The notes under the pieces are model-generated. The model made no database searches, had not been told where the DNA came from, and worked only from the letters and a program-made list of their open reading frames with translations. A stretch of DNA of 64,000 nucleotides from Actinoplanes italicus. GTDB taxonomy: Bacteria; Actinomycetota; Actinomycetes; Mycobacteriales; Micromonosporaceae. The position numbers and the translations under genes are program-made. Shown here one piece after another: positions 61,608 through 64,000 of the stretch (positions are counted from its first letter, which is position 1; each line of letters opens with the position of its first letter). Location of the stretch: positions 434,001-498,000 of the forward strand of contig NZ_PVMZ01000005.1 in the NCBI RefSeq assembly GCF_003001815.1, given 5' to 3'.

Positions 61608-62336
61608 ATGTGCATGTCGATGCGTCTGCGTCCAGGCGAGATTGAGGCCACCGGCTGGCGGTTGGTCACCGTCGGTGATGCCGTCTCGCGGCTGTTCGCG
61701 GCGTCGCCGGGGGTGTCCGGGCGTCCGCGGGTCTTCGCGATCGACGGCCGGGGAGGTGCCGGAAAGACCACCCTGACTGAACGTCTGCGCAGGTCGGTAC
61801 CGGGTTCGGCGGTGGTGCACACCGACGATGTAGCGTGGCATCACGCCTGCTTCGACTGGGGCGATCTCCTGATCGAGAAGATCCTTCAACCCCTTCACGG
61901 GGGTACGGGAGTGAGCTTCCGCCCGGACGCGTGGGTCAGTCGCGACCGGCCCGGGTCGATCGCGGTGCCCGCCGGTGCCCCCGTGGTCTGGGTCGAGGGC
62001 ACCGGCGTGATACGTGCCGAACTCGCGCCGTGGCTGGACGCGTCGATCTGGCTGCAGGGCGATCTCGACGAGCAGGAACTCCTGCTGACCGCCCGCGACG
62101 GCGACTCGCCCGAGCAGCGTGAGCACGTCGCGAACTGGCTGTCCGAGGAGTTGCCGTTCCTGTCCCGGGAGCGGCCGTGGTCCAGGGCCACGATGGTCGT
62201 CGCCGGCCCCTCGCCGGCCGGGCTCGGGCCGGAGGACCTGCTCGTGGCCCCGCCGGTCAGCGGACGGAGTCCCCACCGACTCGACCGATCCGCGGCGTCT
62301 CGTGACCCGTCGCGTCAGCGGTCGTCGGATCCGTAG
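61608..62336 (+). CDS. Uridine-kinase-like P-loop ATPase
   Basis: P-loop protein of 242 residues with Walker A AIDGRGGAGKTTLTERL, then VVHTDDVAWHHACFDWGDLL and VVWVEGTGVIRAELAPWLD, as in uridine-kinase-related small-molecule kinases of actinomycetes. ATG 61608 is preferred over GTG 61587 because GGAG is 5-8 nt ahead of it. The last 22 bp overlap the convergent YiaA/B gene. Substrate unknown. Confidence 0.78.
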   Translation: MCMSMRLRPGEIEATGWRLVTVGDAVSRLFAASPGVSGRPRVFAIDGRGGAGKTTLTERLRRSVPGSAVVHTDDVAWHHACFDWGDLLIEKILQPLHGGTGVSFRPDAWVSRDRPGSIAVPAGAPVVWVEGTGVIRAELAPWLDASIWLQGDLDEQELLLTARDGDSPEQREHVANWLSEELPFLSRERPWSRATMVVAGPSPAGLGPEDLLVAPPVSGRSPHRLDRSAASRDPSRQRSSDP

Positions 62337-62773
62337 GCCTCGGTGTGCAGCCCGGCGGGCGACGACGCCTGGTACTGCAGGGTGTCGCGCACGTTCTTCT
62401 GTACCGCGACCGCCGCGAACAGCGACATCGCGAACGCGAGACCGTAGAAGCCCTTCTCGCTCAGCAGCATTCCGCTGTTCACCAGACCGACCACCAGCAT
62501 CACGATGGCGATCGCGACTGCCAGCCACGACAACCCCATGTACAGCGCCGACACCGGCAGACCCTCGGCCCGGTCACGCACCGACTTCTGCAGCGAGACG
62601 GCCGCGAACAGGCCCAGGACGAGCACCGCCGCATAGAAGCCCTTCTCGCTGGCGACCATCTCGGCGTTCCACAGGCCCACGCCGAAGGCCACGATGCCGA
62701 GGAACAGTGCCGCCCAGGAGGCGCCCACGAAGGCGGGGGTCGGCTTGGCCGAGGACGGCGACGGATGCGACAC
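62315..62773 (-). CDS. YiaA/YiaB-family inner-membrane protein, doubled domain
   Basis: Protein of 152 residues with four transmembrane helices in two repeats: SWAALFLGIVAFGVGLWN, SEKGFYAAVLVLGLFAAVSL, LSWLAVAIAIVMLVVGLVNS and SEKGFYGLAFAMSLFAAVAV. SEKGFY and QKSVRD/QKNVRD recur, confirming internal duplication. GTG 62773 with GGGAG 6 nt upstream. Function unknown in the family. Confidence 0.87.
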   Translation of the reverse strand: MSHPSPSSAKPTPAFVGASWAALFLGIVAFGVGLWNAEMVASEKGFYAAVLVLGLFAAVSLQKSVRDRAEGLPVSALYMGLSWLAVAIAIVMLVVGLVNSGMLLSEKGFYGLAFAMSLFAAVAVQKNVRDTLQYQASSPAGLHTEAYGSDDR

Positions 62774-63000
62774 AGAGGGCTCCCGGCAGTTTCGTGAGGA
62801 TCGAAGGTTCCGACGCGGCGACGATCACTGAGCGCAACCCCGTAGAGCACAACATGCTAGGACAGCCGCGCCAGCCCGGTCGTCACTGTTTCGGCTCGGC
62901 ATGGACAGCGATCGGCGCGTCAAGCGTTCCCTGCTCGGCCGAGGTTGCCGGTCGGCGCGCCGGGTGCGTCGTTGATCAGCTTTGATGGTTGGATCTACTG

Positions 63001-63552
63001 ATGTTCGATGTCTCCGCCCCGCGGCTCGTCGTGTCCTCCGAAGCTCTGGCGACCGATGACGAGTCGGTGATCCGATCGTTCGCGTCCATCATCAGCGTCA
63101 TGCTGGAGGAGGGCGCCGCGGCGGAGCATCTCGCCGACGGAGCGCTCGCCGCCTACCACACCGACTTCTACCTGACGCAGGTCGGCAACGGCGGCTTCGC
63201 CCAGTTCCTGTGGAACGGCGGCCGCGATGCCGAAGTGCTGCTCCAGGTCCGCGACGGCCTGTCCCGCTTCGGCGGCGAAGCGCACCAGGCGGTGTTCGAG
63301 CACTCGGTCGCGGGCTGGAACGCGCTCAGCCCTGACGAGCAGGCGGAGTTCGCGGCGAGCGGCCTGTTCGGCAGCAACCCGCTGCGCGACCGGCTCAGCA
63401 GAACCGACGACGAGTACTTCGCCCTGCACTTCACCGACCCGCTCGCCGACCGGCTCGCGGCATGGCTGCGCACCCATCCGGCGCTCCAGTCCGTTCCCCG
63501 TGCCGAGCTGGAGCGTTACGTGGCGGCCCGGATGGCAGCGGTCACCGCCTGA
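63001..63552 (+). CDS. DMP19/DUF4375-like protein
   Basis: Helical protein of 183 residues: TDFYLTQVGNGGFAQFLWNGG is the strongest family feature, seen with slight variants in DMP19-type (DUF4375) proteins, some of which mimic DNA. Charged helices follow (EQAEFAASGLFGSNPLRDRLS). ATG 63001 is used; TTG 62989 is possible. No ribosome site is clear before either. Preceded by 227 bp of non-coding sequence with no repeat. Confidence 0.6.
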   Translation: MFDVSAPRLVVSSEALATDDESVIRSFASIISVMLEEGAAAEHLADGALAAYHTDFYLTQVGNGGFAQFLWNGGRDAEVLLQVRDGLSRFGGEAHQAVFEHSVAGWNALSPDEQAEFAASGLFGSNPLRDRLSRTDDEYFALHFTDPLADRLAAWLRTHPALQSVPRAELERYVAARMAAVTA

Positions 63553-63598
63553 ACCCGACGGCCCGGCGTGAGCCGCCGGTCGGCGGGTCGGGTGCGGG

Positions 63599-64000
63599 CT
63601 AGGCCTGGCCGGTGTCCATCGGCGCGTCCAGACGCAGGTCGGGGTGACGGCCGGCGATGGTCCGCATCCGCCACCGGTGCGGGAACACCGCGAGCAGGGC
63701 GCCGTCACGGACCCGGGTCATCACCTCGACGTTCGACTCGGTGCGGAGGATCTCCTTGCCGGCCGCGTCGGTGATGGCCGCGATCTCGTACGGCAGATGG
63801 TCGAGTTTGACCTTGACCCCGAACTCGGTCTCCAGGCGGTAGGTGGCGACCTCGAACTGCATGGGTCCGACCGCGGCGAGCACCGCGAGGTCGCCGCGCT
63901 GCTCCGACTTGAGCACCTGGACGACGCCCTCGCCGTCGAGCTGCTCGATGCCGCGCCGGAACCGCTTGAAGGCCGACGTGTCGTCGGTGCGCACCACGGC
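63599..64000 (-). CDS. prfC: Peptide chain release factor 3, C-terminal part (runs off right edge)
   Basis: Last 133 residues of RF3, the GTPase that recycles RF1/RF2. Landmarks of domain III: FRRGIEQLDGEGVVQVLKS, LAVLAAVGPMQFEVATYRLE, VKVKLDHLPYEIA and a C-terminus with VFPHRWRMRTIAGRHPDLRL. The frame is open to the window edge, so the GTPase domain lies beyond it. It converges on the DMP19-like gene 46 bp away. Confidence 0.9.
   Translation of the reverse strand, partial: AVVRTDDTSAFKRFRRGIEQLDGEGVVQVLKSEQRGDLAVLAAVGPMQFEVATYRLETEFGVKVKLDHLPYEIAAITDAAGKEILRTESNVEVMTRVRDGALLAVFPHRWRMRTIAGRHPDLRLDAPMDTGQA

Noticed and set aside
60261..62528. 755-codon minus-strand frame with APAPE repeats
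   Set aside because: Antisense of the RCC1 gene and its neighbours; repeats mirror the WCWG blocks.

Overview
The window is high-GC, densely coded actinomycete chromosome. GTG and TTG starts, GGAGG-type ribosome sites, Tat and lipoprotein signals, an ECF sigma factor, a PknB-type kinase and ricin-lectin-tagged secreted carbohydrate enzymes all fit. A soluble multi-PAS chemoreceptor next to a triple-CheW protein suggests a motile-spore genus of the Micromonosporaceae, such as Actinoplanes (inference). I saw no rRNA, tRNA, CRISPR array, insertion sequence or prophage. LAYOUT: 1-5.5 kb holds a xylan-use locus, with an intracellular GH10 xylanase divergent from a binding protein and two permeases; each side carries a CGAAA-N-TTTCG box. 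5.5-15.6 kb is mixed: SRPBCC protein, P450 plus ferredoxin, lipoprotein, 1053-aa HEAT-like protein, secreted GH5 enzyme, receptor kinase and signal peptidase I. 15.7-25 kb is a sugar-oxidation region with two secreted glucose/sorbosone dehydrogenase-PKD proteins, a Tat-exported and a cytosolic TIM-barrel isomerase, and a secreted ThuA-DUF1080 protein. The two largest proteins end in near-identical CBM6-ricin modules. 25-33 kb is one eight-gene operon on the minus strand and the most interesting part of the window. It is an ebo-type cluster: EboA, EboB/TatD, EboC/UbiA, EboE and a nucleotide-pyrophosphatase-like protein. A myo-inositol-phosphate-synthase-family cyclase stands where a dehydroquinate-synthase-like EboD would be expected, and an IolE-like isomerase and a polyprenyl diphosphate synthase are added. 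I infer a pathway that makes a cyclitol phosphate and prenylates it. 33-39.5 kb is a second sugar operon: ROK regulator, a 21-codon coupled ORF, ribose-type ABC ATPase, permease, Tat lipoprotein binding protein and Gfo/Idh dehydrogenase. 39.6-53 kb is accessory: regulators (GlxA, HxlR, ArsR, MmyB-like), small enzymes, an ECF sigma/membrane anti-sigma pair, and three gene remnants, two of them joined head to head at one deletion scar. 53-64 kb holds an IMPase, the MCP-CheW pair, a DUF1996 protein, a HAD phosphatase, a Cys-rich RCC1 protein with a fresh 60-bp tandem duplication, an ATPase, a YiaA/B membrane protein, a DMP19-like protein and the 3' end of prfC.
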